This document shows positions 44,276 through 52,553 of a stretch of DNA of 64,000 nucleotides, one piece after another. The notes beneath the pieces were generated by a model. It was not told where the DNA came from. It saw nothing but the letters and a program-made list of their open reading frames with translations, and ran no database searches. The stretch lies in assembly GCF_900176145.1 (NCBI RefSeq), contig NZ_FWWY01000001.1, positions 2,663,444 to 2,727,443 on the forward strand, read 5' to 3'. How positions within the stretch are numbered: position 1 is the stretch's first letter; the number at the start of each line of letters is the position of its first letter. Position numbers and translations under genes: made by a program. The stretch is from Sulfobacillus thermosulfidooxidans DSM 9293 (GTDB lineage: Bacteria > Bacillota > Sulfobacillia > Sulfobacillales > Sulfobacillaceae).

Positions 44276-46056
44276 TGAATATCGAAACGATGGAAACGCA
44301 CTCATTTGACGTTTTGGTTTTAGGGTCCGGAGGAGCCGGCTTGCGTGCCGCAGTGGAAGCCGCCTCTGGTGGTGGACTGTCTGTTGCGGTCATTGGTAAA
44401 TCCCTCTTGGGGAAGGCCCACACAGTCATGGCCGAAGGGGGAGCCGCTGCCTCGATTGGAAATGTAGACAGTCTCGATAGTTGGCAGACACATTTTTATG
44501 ACACCATGAAAAGTGGGCATTACATTAATAACTTCCGGACTGTTGAGGTTTTCGCTAAAGAAGCTGCTGCAAGGGTTTTGGAACTTGAGCAGTGGGGCGC
44601 TGTGTTTGACCGCACACCAGAAGGTTTGATTATGCAGCGGGCGTTTGGTGGTCATAGTTTTCGCCGTCTCGCTCATATTGGGGACCGGACGGGCATGGAA
44701 CTATTACGCACATTGCAGTACAAGGCCATTTCGATGGATATCAGTATTTTCCAAGAAGTGACCATTACCCGCCTGCTAATGGATAAGGACCGCATTGCGG
44801 GAGCTTTTGGTTACTACCGTGCTGATGGGCATTTTGTCGTGTTTAAGGCTAAAGCCGTGGTACTGGCGACAGGCGGATGGGGCAAAGTGTATAAGGTGAC
44901 CTCGAACTCGTGGGAAAGTACGGGCGATGGGGCAGCTATGGCATACCGAATCGGTGCTGAACTGCAAGATATGGAAATGGTTCAATTCCATCCGACTGGT
45001 ATGGTCTGGCCGCCAGGGGTCGCTGGCTTATTGGTCACCGAGGGCGTGCGTGGTGAAGGCGGGATTCTTTATAACTCGGAAAAAGAGCGCTTTATGTTGC
45101 GTTATGATCCCGAGCGGCAAGAGCTCTCGACGCGCGATGTTGTGGCCCGGTCAATTTTTAAAGAGGTGCAAGCAGGACGGGGCACACCGCACGGGGGCGC
45201 TTGGCTCGATATCAGTCATAAGGGTGCTGACTTTATCAAGCGAAAGTTGCCCGGAATGTATGAGCAATTATTGACTCTAGGGGACGTGGATATTACCAAA
45301 TCACCATTTGAGGTGGCGCCAACTTGCCATTATACAATGGGTGGAGTAAAAGCCCATGCTGAAACGTGTGCCACCAACATTCCAGGTTTATTCGCCGCCG
45401 GAGAAGTGGCTTGCGGTCTTCATGGCGCCAACCGTCTTGGCGGCAATTCGCTCGCTGACATTCTTGTGTTTGGACGTCGAGCGGGGATTGCGGCCCGAGA
45501 CTTTGCAGGATCTCGCAAGGGAGAGGTAAGTATTCCGGAATCCCAAATTGAGGAAGAAGTGACGCGGGTTCTCGAACCCTTTAACCGGCCCAATGGAGAG
45601 AATCCTTACACCATTCATGAAGAACTCCAAGCGGTCATGTCGACTCATGCGGGAATTGTCCGCGATCAACAGACGTTGGAGGAAGGGCTCGAAAAGGTTT
45701 TGAAACTTCAAGAACGCGCAAAGAATATGGGAGCGCAAGGTGGGCGAGCCTACAATCCCGGTTGGCATGCGGTGTTCGACGTGGAAAATATGTTGACCTT
45801 ATCGGAACTGATTATTCGAGGCGCATTGGAACGCAAAGAAAGCCGGGGAGCCCACTGGCGTACGGATTATCCAGACGAACTCGAGGAAATGGGCAAGTGG
45901 AATTTTGTTCATGAGTATTCTCCGGATGGTGACCGGATTAAGCAAGTTCCGGTGCCGACTATGCCGCCCGCTCTTCAGGAAATTTGTGCGAGGCCCGTGG
46001 CGCCGGGACGTGAAGCTTCTGATAAACCCAATCAGCGGAAAGGGGCGTCGTCATGA
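44275..46056 (+). CDS. sdhA: succinate dehydrogenase flavoprotein subunit
   Basis: A 593-residue flavoprotein. The FAD-binding start is LVLGSGGAGLRAA; the covalent-FAD His sits in GKAHTVMAEGG; the active site is MVQFHPTGMVWPPG and EGVRGEGG; CHYTMGGVKAHAET and GANRLGGNSLADILVFG follow. It oxidises succinate to fumarate. It overlaps sdhB by four bases. Confidence 0.95.
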   Translation: MNIETMETHSFDVLVLGSGGAGLRAAVEAASGGGLSVAVIGKSLLGKAHTVMAEGGAAASIGNVDSLDSWQTHFYDTMKSGHYINNFRTVEVFAKEAAARVLELEQWGAVFDRTPEGLIMQRAFGGHSFRRLAHIGDRTGMELLRTLQYKAISMDISIFQEVTITRLLMDKDRIAGAFGYYRADGHFVVFKAKAVVLATGGWGKVYKVTSNSWESTGDGAAMAYRIGAELQDMEMVQFHPTGMVWPPGVAGLLVTEGVRGEGGILYNSEKERFMLRYDPERQELSTRDVVARSIFKEVQAGRGTPHGGAWLDISHKGADFIKRKLPGMYEQLLTLGDVDITKSPFEVAPTCHYTMGGVKAHAETCATNIPGLFAAGEVACGLHGANRLGGNSLADILVFGRRAGIAARDFAGSRKGEVSIPESQIEEEVTRVLEPFNRPNGENPYTIHEELQAVMSTHAGIVRDQQTLEEGLEKVLKLQERAKNMGAQGGRAYNPGWHAVFDVENMLTLSELIIRGALERKESRGAHWRTDYPDELEEMGKWNFVHEYSPDGDRIKQVPVPTMPPALQEICARPVAPGREASDKPNQRKGASS

Positions 46057-46817
46057 GCGATCAGTTTGTGTTGAGAATTTTTCGCGGTGACCAAAACGGG
46101 GGAGAAGAACGGGAATATTATGTGCCAGCCATTCCCGGAATGGTTGTCTTAGATGCTGTCCACTATGTTCAGGCTCATGATGCTCCCGATTTGGCGGTTC
46201 GCTGGAACTGCAAGGCGGCTCATTGTGGGTCCTGTTCCGCTGAGATTAATGGCATGCCCAAACTCATGTGCAAAACCCGGTTGGATGATTACAAGGGTCA
46301 AGTAGTGCATATTCAACCTATGAGGACCTTTCCGATTATTAAAGATTTGGTAACCGATGTTTCGTGGAATTATGAAGTGGCCAAAAAAATTCCCACGTTT
46401 CATCCCGAAACCGCTGCACCATTTCGGATGCAACAATGGGATGTCGACCGCATTCAAGAATTTCATCACTGTATCGAATGTTTCTTATGCCAAGATGTTT
46501 GCCATGTTTTGCGCGATCATCATGCCCAAGACGAATATTTTGGTCCACGTTTCATGGTCAAAATGGCGGAATTTGAAATGCATCCAGAGGATCGGGCGGA
46601 CCGGGTACCGCAACTTAAAAATGAGGCCGGGATCGGTATGTGCAACGTGACCAAGTGTTGTACAGAAGTTTGTCCGCAACATATCCATATTACGGATAAT
46701 GCGATCATTCCTCTTAAAGAACGAGTGGCGGACCGTTATTACGATCCTATTCGGAGTTTCTTCCGCCGCCTGGGCAAAAAAGATGAATCATCCCAAAGTG
46801 TTCCCACCAAGGGATAA
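46053..46817 (+). CDS. sdhB: succinate dehydrogenase iron-sulfur subunit
   Basis: A 254-residue protein with the 2Fe-2S site CKAAHCGSC ... C near residues 51-73 and two further cysteine groups CIECFLCQDVC and CNVTKCCTEVCP for the 4Fe-4S and 3Fe-4S centres. Encoded at the end of the sdhCAB operon and followed by a strong terminator. Confidence 0.95.
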   Translation: MSDQFVLRIFRGDQNGGEEREYYVPAIPGMVVLDAVHYVQAHDAPDLAVRWNCKAAHCGSCSAEINGMPKLMCKTRLDDYKGQVVHIQPMRTFPIIKDLVTDVSWNYEVAKKIPTFHPETAAPFRMQQWDVDRIQEFHHCIECFLCQDVCHVLRDHHAQDEYFGPRFMVKMAEFEMHPEDRADRVPQLKNEAGIGMCNVTKCCTEVCPQHIHITDNAIIPLKERVADRYYDPIRSFFRRLGKKDESSQSVPTKG

Positions 46818-46847
46818 CAGCCTATATGAGACTCCAGCCTTTAACAA

Positions 46848-46894
46848 AGCCCCAAGACAGCAGATTAACGGTTCTGCTGTCTTGGGGCTTTTTG
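46848..46894 (+). terminator. strong terminator after sdhB
   Basis: Perfect 17-bp stem AGCCCCAAGACAGCAGA (46848-46864) with TCTGCTGTCTTGGGGCT (46873-46889), then TTTT. Confidence 0.92.
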
Positions 46895-46973
46895 TCCGAG
46901 AACTATCACCCCGAAATCTCTTTGGTGCCTATTCCTCTCGAAATATTAGGCAAAACGGGCAAGAACATGTAAA

Positions 46974-46987
46974 ATATTCCCGAATAT
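46974..46987. promoter_or_regulatory. palindrome upstream of the GGDEF-EAL gene
   Basis: ATATTC-CC-GAATAT, a perfect 6-bp inverted repeat about 75 bases before the start codon; possible operator, role not shown. Confidence 0.3.
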
Positions 46988-47060
46988 GGAAGTGCGTGAT
47001 GTCACCAAATACGAGATAGGGCGTTAAAAATTAGGCCAACTAATCCAGTCGTCCTGTCTT

Positions 47061-48770
47061 ATGGCCAATGTCAATGTTAAATGGGGCATGGATATGGGAG
47101 CAAATAATGGGGTGGATCATGGGTTATGGGCCGACTCGGCCCATCCTGATCCCTGTGAGTGGAACGAAAGGGACCAGAGTCTTTTAAGCAAGTGGCCATG
47201 GGCGACGATGGCTTCTCGCGTGGTGCCTTCCATTGTTGAACGGGTGAGCCAAAGGCACTTGGCCGATACCGAAGAATTACATGCCGCATTATCACAGTTT
47301 ATTGAACAACTTGCTGTGTCGCCGGAAGAATCGGATCATCTTCCCGCTGATTGGCTATTGCGACGGCTAACCCCCGATGATTGGCTCATGTTACATGGGC
47401 GGTTGATTCAATTGATGTTGGCGGGAGATGACGTCGCGTCTAGCACATGGCATTCTGTGGCCCATGTTGCCACCGGGATTAAACGAGTTATGCGCTCGCT
47501 ACGGAGTCTGGCCAATGTGGCGTTAACGGTAGCTGGTTGGCAAGATCCCGTCACCCGTTTACCCAACCGTTTAGCGACGGAAATTCAAGGACAAGCGTTC
47601 ATTAATTCCCGGCAGCCGTTTACGTTGGTCCTGGTGGATTTAGACGGCTTCAAAACAATTAATGACACATTGGGTCATCAAGCGGGAGATATGGTGCTCC
47701 GCACGATTAGCCACCGCTGGAAAAAACAGCTACGTCATACCGACTGGGTTGGACGCTGGGGCGGTGATGAATTTCTGTTTTTGTTGCCCGGATTTCCCGA
47801 CGACTCAGGTCAAGAGCGAATTTTAACGAAGCTCGACGGAATCTTTCATGAACCGATCTTGTTAAATGAACAAACAACCGTGAAATTATTTGCATCGTGG
47901 GGAATGGCACAATTTCCGACTCAGGGTACCACCCTTAGTGCTTTGATTCACCATGCGGACCGCGTGTTGTATTCAGAAAAGCATGGTCAAAAAGTGAATC
48001 CGGAGAAATGGGATTCGCCGTGGCCGGAGCGCATTGCCAAAGCACTGGCCGACAATCAAATGCACATCTTTTATCAGCCGGTGTTGGATGTATCTTCGGG
48101 CACGATCTGGACATGGGAAGTGCTGGTACGTTATCAAGATGCACATCATCACTTGCATCGTGCTGGCGAGTTTTTACCGGCGTTGTATCACCATCCTGTA
48201 TTGTTCCAATTGGATCGCTGGGTCTGGGAGCATGCTTTGGATCAATGGGCCCGCTGGGAAAATCGGACGGGAGGGATCGCCTTGCCTGTGACTGCTGCGG
48301 ACTTGTTGCGAGCGGATTTCTTTTCGCAATGGGAAAGCTGGCAGAAAAAATGGCCTGAATTGGTTCCGCACTCTATTTGGCTGAATGTTCCGGCCTCGTT
48401 GTTAGCAAGTGACGATCCCGTGATTACGGAAGCCTTGGCAGTTTTAACGGAACAAGGTTACCATTTGGTTTGTGATAATTTTGGCCTCGACGGCAGCGAT
48501 TTGACCAGTCTAGTCCGTCGTCCGATTGCCGCGGTGAAACTGGCGACAGCCCTCGTTCGCGGATGGGATACACATATCGGCGAATCGACAATCCGGGCTG
48601 TTCTTGGCGCATGCCAACCGCTTAACATCCCTGTGATTGCAAAAGGTGTAGAAACCCCTCAACAAAAAGAACAACTTAAAGCCTGGGGATGTCGCGGTAT
48701 TCAAGGATTTGTTGTGACGGATGCACTATCTGCAGCCAACCTTCATGATTGGGATTTCGAAGGGCCATAA
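47061..48770 (+). CDS. GGDEF-EAL domain protein, likely cyclase with a degenerate EAL
   Basis: A 569-residue soluble protein. Residues 1-160 match no domain I know. The GGDEF domain (about 165-325) has an intact GGDEF at 234-238 and an I-site RHTD five residues before it, so it could make c-di-GMP and be feedback inhibited. The EAL domain (about 330-565) is altered: EVL at 353-355 instead of EAL, NVPAS for the usual N-x-S, DNFG in place of DDFG, and AKGVE for AEGVE. It is probably a non-catalytic c-di-GMP binding domain. The start has no clear binding site; ATG 47088 is an alternative. Confidence 0.85.
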   Translation: MANVNVKWGMDMGANNGVDHGLWADSAHPDPCEWNERDQSLLSKWPWATMASRVVPSIVERVSQRHLADTEELHAALSQFIEQLAVSPEESDHLPADWLLRRLTPDDWLMLHGRLIQLMLAGDDVASSTWHSVAHVATGIKRVMRSLRSLANVALTVAGWQDPVTRLPNRLATEIQGQAFINSRQPFTLVLVDLDGFKTINDTLGHQAGDMVLRTISHRWKKQLRHTDWVGRWGGDEFLFLLPGFPDDSGQERILTKLDGIFHEPILLNEQTTVKLFASWGMAQFPTQGTTLSALIHHADRVLYSEKHGQKVNPEKWDSPWPERIAKALADNQMHIFYQPVLDVSSGTIWTWEVLVRYQDAHHHLHRAGEFLPALYHHPVLFQLDRWVWEHALDQWARWENRTGGIALPVTAADLLRADFFSQWESWQKKWPELVPHSIWLNVPASLLASDDPVITEALAVLTEQGYHLVCDNFGLDGSDLTSLVRRPIAAVKLATALVRGWDTHIGESTIRAVLGACQPLNIPVIAKGVETPQQKEQLKAWGCRGIQGFVVTDALSAANLHDWDFEGP

Positions 48771-48907
48771 AAATCTTGAATTGATTATTGTATTGCTGCG
48801 TTGCTGAGGAAGATTGCTGCGAATGGGATAGTTATTTATGACTAGTCATTTAGTTGATTTAGGTTAACCTCTAGAAAAACCTCAGCCATTGGTTGTGCGG
48901 CTTTCCA

Positions 48908-48936
48908 TTGACCGAATTCACCGAGAATGATACTTT
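48908..48936 (+). promoter_or_regulatory. promoter of the rrf2-mnmA operon
   Basis: TTGACC (48908-48913), 17-bp spacer, TACTTT (48931-48936), 38 bases before the rrf2 ATG. Confidence 0.55.
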
Positions 48937-48974
48937 AAAGTTATTGGAACAGAGCCTAAGGACGGTGGGGTCTC

Positions 48975-49433
48975 ATGATCAAGATCTCGAGCAAGGGTCG
49001 ATATGGTGTCAAAGCCGTCTATGAATTGGCTTTGCATTATGGGCAAGGACCTGTTGCCGTGAGTTGGATCGCTAAAGCACAAAACATTTCGGAACAATAT
49101 TTAGAGCAACTGATGGGACCGCTCAAAAAAGCCGGTTTAGTTCGTGGTTTACGGGGAGCCCAGGGAGGTTACATGTTGGCTAAACCCCCAGCGGAAATTT
49201 CGGTAAGTGATGTGGTTGATGCGGTGGAAGGTCCAATTGTCCTGACGGATTGCAGCTCAGAAGACGCGCAAGGTTGTCCAGACATGGATTTTTGCGTGGG
49301 ACCTGACGTGTGGAGCCGTGTTCAAGAAGCGCTGATTGCGACGATGTCGTCCATGAGCTTTCAAATGTTGATCGATTTACAGCGGGAACATTTTAAACGG
49401 AATATTGCAACCTTATTAGAAGGTGGGGGATAG
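48975..49433 (+). CDS. Rrf2-family regulator (CymR/IscR-like)
   Basis: A 152-residue Rrf2 protein: winged helix with SEQYLEQLMGPLKKAGLV and RGAQGGYMLAKP, then a loop with DCSSEDAQGCPDMDFC, a C-x7-C-x5-C arrangement. IscR has three cysteines in this loop that hold a 2Fe-2S cluster, while Bacillus CymR at the same locus lacks them. Position before mnmA matches cymR, but the cysteines argue for Fe-S sensing. No cysteine desulfurase gene lies between, unlike in Bacillus. It shares its end with the start region of mnmA. Confidence 0.88.
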   Translation: MIKISSKGRYGVKAVYELALHYGQGPVAVSWIAKAQNISEQYLEQLMGPLKKAGLVRGLRGAQGGYMLAKPPAEISVSDVVDAVEGPIVLTDCSSEDAQGCPDMDFCVGPDVWSRVQEALIATMSSMSFQMLIDLQREHFKRNIATLLEGGG

Positions 49434-49434
49434 A

Positions 49435-50484
49435 GTGGCGAAAACCGTAGTGGTAGGTCTAAGCGGCGGCGTCGACTCATCGACAGCGGCCGCTTTACTT
49501 TTAGAACAAGGCTATGACGTGATTGGGGTTACCATGCGGCATTTACCGGCAGAGACGACTAATAGTTGTTGCTCATTAGAAGCCATCGTTGATGCCCGGC
49601 GTGTTGCGAAAAAATTGGGGATTCCGCATTATCTTGTCGACGTTGAACAGCCCTTTTATGAACGAGTGATTTTGCCTTTCGAAGAGGCGTATTTGTCGGG
49701 GATGACTCCCAATCCCTGTGCCTTATGCAATCGGCATATCAAATTTGGCGCGATGTGGGAATGGGCGTCCAAGCAAGGGGCGGATTACTTAGCGACGGGA
49801 CATTATGTACGGTTACAAGAACGCGATGGACTCTATTATTTGATGCGCGGCATTGACCATGCCAAAGATCAGAGCTATTTACTGTACACAATGCGCCAAG
49901 ATGATTTGGCACATTTGCTGTTTCCCTTGGGGGAATACTATAAAGAGGATTCCAGACGTATAGCTGAACGCTATGGTTTGGTCACGGCGCATAAGGCGGA
50001 GAGTCAAGAGTTATGTTTTGTACCCAAAAATGATTATCAAGGGTATTTGGAATCACATCGGCCTGAAGCGGTAAATCCGGGTGAGGTCGTGGATACCAAA
50101 GGACAGGTTCTTGGACATCACCGGGGTATTGCCTTTTACACCATTGGGCAGCGTCGTGGACTCGGAATTAGTTCCCCGGTGCCCCGCTATGTGGTGAAAC
50201 TCGATGCGAAGACTAATCAGGTCGTGGTGGGAGACAAAGAAGATGTTCTCGAAAAGACTGTGCATGTCAGTCGTGTAAATTATGTTTTGCCCATTAGTGC
50301 AAACCAATTGCGGGGCGATGCCAAGATTCGTTACAACATGGAACCGGAACCGGCGTGGTGGATGGACCGGGGCGAGAACGCAGAAATTATTTTTGATCAG
50401 CCGCAATGGGCGATATCCCCTGGACAAGTGGCGGTGCTCTACCAGAATGATGTTTTGGTGGCTGGGGGAAGAATTCAAAAGTAG
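49435..50484 (+). CDS. mnmA: tRNA-specific 2-thiouridylase MnmA
   Basis: A 349-residue PP-loop enzyme: GLSGGVDSSTAA at the N-terminus, NPCALCNRHIKF with a catalytic Cys, ATGHYVR, DQSYLLY, the second Cys region SQELCFVP and GQRRGLGI. It thiolates U34 of Lys, Glu and Gln tRNAs. GTG 49435 is preferred because GGTGGGGGA lies at good spacing; GTG 49423 would add four residues. Its partner desulfurase is not in the window. Confidence 0.94.
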   Translation: MAKTVVVGLSGGVDSSTAAALLLEQGYDVIGVTMRHLPAETTNSCCSLEAIVDARRVAKKLGIPHYLVDVEQPFYERVILPFEEAYLSGMTPNPCALCNRHIKFGAMWEWASKQGADYLATGHYVRLQERDGLYYLMRGIDHAKDQSYLLYTMRQDDLAHLLFPLGEYYKEDSRRIAERYGLVTAHKAESQELCFVPKNDYQGYLESHRPEAVNPGEVVDTKGQVLGHHRGIAFYTIGQRRGLGISSPVPRYVVKLDAKTNQVVVGDKEDVLEKTVHVSRVNYVLPISANQLRGDAKIRYNMEPEPAWWMDRGENAEIIFDQPQWAISPGQVAVLYQNDVLVAGGRIQK

Positions 50485-50505
50485 AGCCCGAATGGAGAGG
50501 CAAAA

Positions 50506-50982
50506 ATGGTCAGCCGATGGCATTTATTGCATCTTCCCGTGACCCTTTACGGGAAAGCGGGACACTGGGGATGGGTAGAAGATATCGTGATCCGGTGGCC
50601 GGAAGGTGTTATCGAAGGCTTCGGCATTCGTACGGCCATTAGCCGTCTTTATATCCCGGCAGAACCGGAGATGGTTTCGGTGACGTTGATGGAAATCCAA
50701 TTGCGTCGTAAATCATATGCGCTGAAAAGACCAAGATCATGGTGGAGAACCCTTCATGATCAAAAACTCGTGATGAACCGCCCTGTATGGCGGGACAATG
50801 GCGAGTTGGTCGGACGCATAAAAGATTTGATCATTGATGAAAATAGTTTAGCCGTTCATCAAATTGTGATCAGCCGCGGATTACTGGAAGACTTGTTACA
50901 CGGGGCTTTGCTGGTACCAACGCATGAAATTCGAGAAGATGCCGATGGCAAGATTAAAATTTTCTCCAACAGGGCAATATAA
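50506..50982 (+). CDS. PRC-barrel domain protein (YrrD-like)
   Basis: A 158-residue protein with two PRC-barrel-like halves; the second (NRPVWRDNGELVGRIKDLIIDE, then VISRG) is clear. Bacillus has a PRC-barrel gene (yrrD) at about the same place. Such proteins occur in RNA processing and photosynthetic reaction centres; function here is unknown. It begins 21 bp after mnmA. Confidence 0.75.
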   Translation: MVSRWHLLHLPVTLYGKAGHWGWVEDIVIRWPEGVIEGFGIRTAISRLYIPAEPEMVSVTLMEIQLRRKSYALKRPRSWWRTLHDQKLVMNRPVWRDNGELVGRIKDLIIDENSLAVHQIVISRGLLEDLLHGALLVPTHEIREDADGKIKIFSNRAI

Positions 50983-51011
50983 CGGTATCACGCCAAAAGG
51001 AGCAATGGAAC

Positions 51012-51200
51012 ATGACAGATCCTTTATGCCCTGCTTGCGGGGGACGCAATGTGGGTCGTGTAGGTACCGGACAGTATTATTGTTGGGAGTGTTTTATTGA
51101 GTTTTCGTTAAGTCCCCGCGGCGTCCGCATGTTCCGGGTGGAAGCGGATGGAGAATTGTCTCGACTCGATGAATTCGGTCCCGAAGGGGTGATGTCGTGA
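51012..51200 (+). CDS. small zinc-ribbon protein
   Basis: A 62-residue protein with CPACGGRNVGRVGTGQYYCWEC, a Cys4 zinc ribbon of CxxC pairs, and an acidic tail. Family unknown. AAAGGAG precedes the ATG. It overlaps the next small gene by four bases, so the two are coupled. Confidence 0.7.
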   Translation: MTDPLCPACGGRNVGRVGTGQYYCWECFIEFSLSPRGVRMFRVEADGELSRLDEFGPEGVMS

Positions 51201-51400
51201 AAATGAAATATGTCACAGGGATGGTTACCGGGGTTTTAGTGGGAGCCGTGATGGCTGGGGTATGGTTAATCACCCGCCCGCGCCCAAGTGTTTACCGTTT
51301 GGCATGGCGCGGTGCAAGCCAAATGGCGCCGAAGGCATGGAAAGTGGCTAAAGTTGGAGGTCGGGAACTCATCCACCTAGCGAAACGACGGCTAGGATAA
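51197..51400 (+). CDS. small single-span membrane protein (YtxH-like)
   Basis: A 67-residue protein with one N-terminal Gly/Val/Ala-rich span (YVTGMVTGVLVGAVMAGVWL) and a basic cytoplasmic tail. This resembles the YtxH/general-stress small proteins, but the likeness is weak. Confidence 0.6.
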   Translation: MKMKYVTGMVTGVLVGAVMAGVWLITRPRPSVYRLAWRGASQMAPKAWKVAKVGGRELIHLAKRRLG

Positions 51401-51428
51401 GACAGATTGGTGGGATGAGGGTGACAGT

Positions 51429-52475
51429 GTGAAAGGTGCAAGCCTCGCCAGAAGCCCCGTAAAGTTTTATCGCTTGGGGCTTTTGGCGGTTTTTGTCCTC
51501 GGTTCTTTGCTTCTCCTATGGGCTGCCCGTGTTGTGTTGCTGCCCTTCATTTTTGCTATCGTGTTGGCCTACTTGTTAGCCCCTTTGGTGGAACTATTTG
51601 TCAAACACCGCATACACCGAGTGCCGGCTATTTTATTGGCGTATGCCTTGGTCACCCTGTTCATTACGGCGATGATTGTCTATATGGTGCCCTTGTGGAT
51701 CCAAGAGACGGTGAAAATGATCCATTTAATTCCCGCCTTGACAAAGCAGCTGCAATGGACTTGGAATTATTGGCTCATGCGCTTTCATCAAGCTCCCATC
51801 CCCCCCTCAGTCCGTCAAGCGATAGACGAAGCCGGGGTGCGCTGGGAAAATAAACTGTTTACGTTATCAAAACAGCTGGTGACCGCGATATTTGGGGTCT
51901 TGCCCGGGATTTTAAGTGTGATTATTTCGCCCATATTGGCTTTTTATTTGCTCAAAGACATGAACCGGATTCGCGCTCGGTTTTGGCAAGTTGTACCAGT
52001 CGATTGGCAACCCTCGGTGTACGTGCTGGCTTTGGACATTGACCGGGCCCTTAACGGATTTATTCGGGGCCAATTATTGGTGGCCCTGTTTGTAGGCATA
52101 CTCTCAGGACTTTGGGTCGAGATTCTCGGCATTCCCTTGTCCTTGTTAATTGGCGCCATCGCGGGATTTACCGATGTGATTCCCTACGTGGGTCCGATTG
52201 CTGGAGCGATTCCCGCTGTGGTCCTCGGTCTTGAACAATCCCCGTTAAAAGCGCTGTATGCGATTTTAGGTTTTGTGGCCATTCACCAATTAGAAGGCAC
52301 CGTGATTGGTCCTAAAGTCATGGGCGATTCGGTCGGGCTTCATCCGTTGGTAGTCATTTTCGCCATTTTGGCGGGAGGAGAAATTGGTGGTGTTGCCGGA
52401 TTGTTGTTGGCAGTGCCCGCGGCAGCAGTAATTAAAGTGATTTTAGGCCATTTATATCGCAGGCTGATAATCTGA
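51429..52475 (+). CDS. AI-2E family transporter (YrrI-like)
   Basis: A 348-residue membrane protein with about eight spans and the family pattern: VVLLPFIFAIVLAYLLAPLV at the start, ISPILAFYLLKDMNRIR, then FIRGQLLVALFVGILSG, GFTDVIPYVGPIAGAIPA and QLEGTVIGPKVMGDSVGLHPLVVI. Members export autoinducer-2 or exchange sodium for protons; substrate here unknown. It sits before alaS as yrrI does in Bacillus. Confidence 0.88.
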   Translation: MKGASLARSPVKFYRLGLLAVFVLGSLLLLWAARVVLLPFIFAIVLAYLLAPLVELFVKHRIHRVPAILLAYALVTLFITAMIVYMVPLWIQETVKMIHLIPALTKQLQWTWNYWLMRFHQAPIPPSVRQAIDEAGVRWENKLFTLSKQLVTAIFGVLPGILSVIISPILAFYLLKDMNRIRARFWQVVPVDWQPSVYVLALDIDRALNGFIRGQLLVALFVGILSGLWVEILGIPLSLLIGAIAGFTDVIPYVGPIAGAIPAVVLGLEQSPLKALYAILGFVAIHQLEGTVIGPKVMGDSVGLHPLVVIFAILAGGEIGGVAGLLLAVPAAAVIKVILGHLYRRLII

Positions 52476-52553
52476 CTTGACCATGGCAGAATGAGCCAAG
52501 TAAAATGAGTAAGATTAGTCAATGCCTGGTCCCTGAGGCAAGGAGGACTTCCC

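Noticed and set aside
52476-52553. T-box riboswitch before alaS
   Set aside because: The gap is only 78 bases and lacks the conserved T-box sequence; the same holds for the 22-base gap before hisS.
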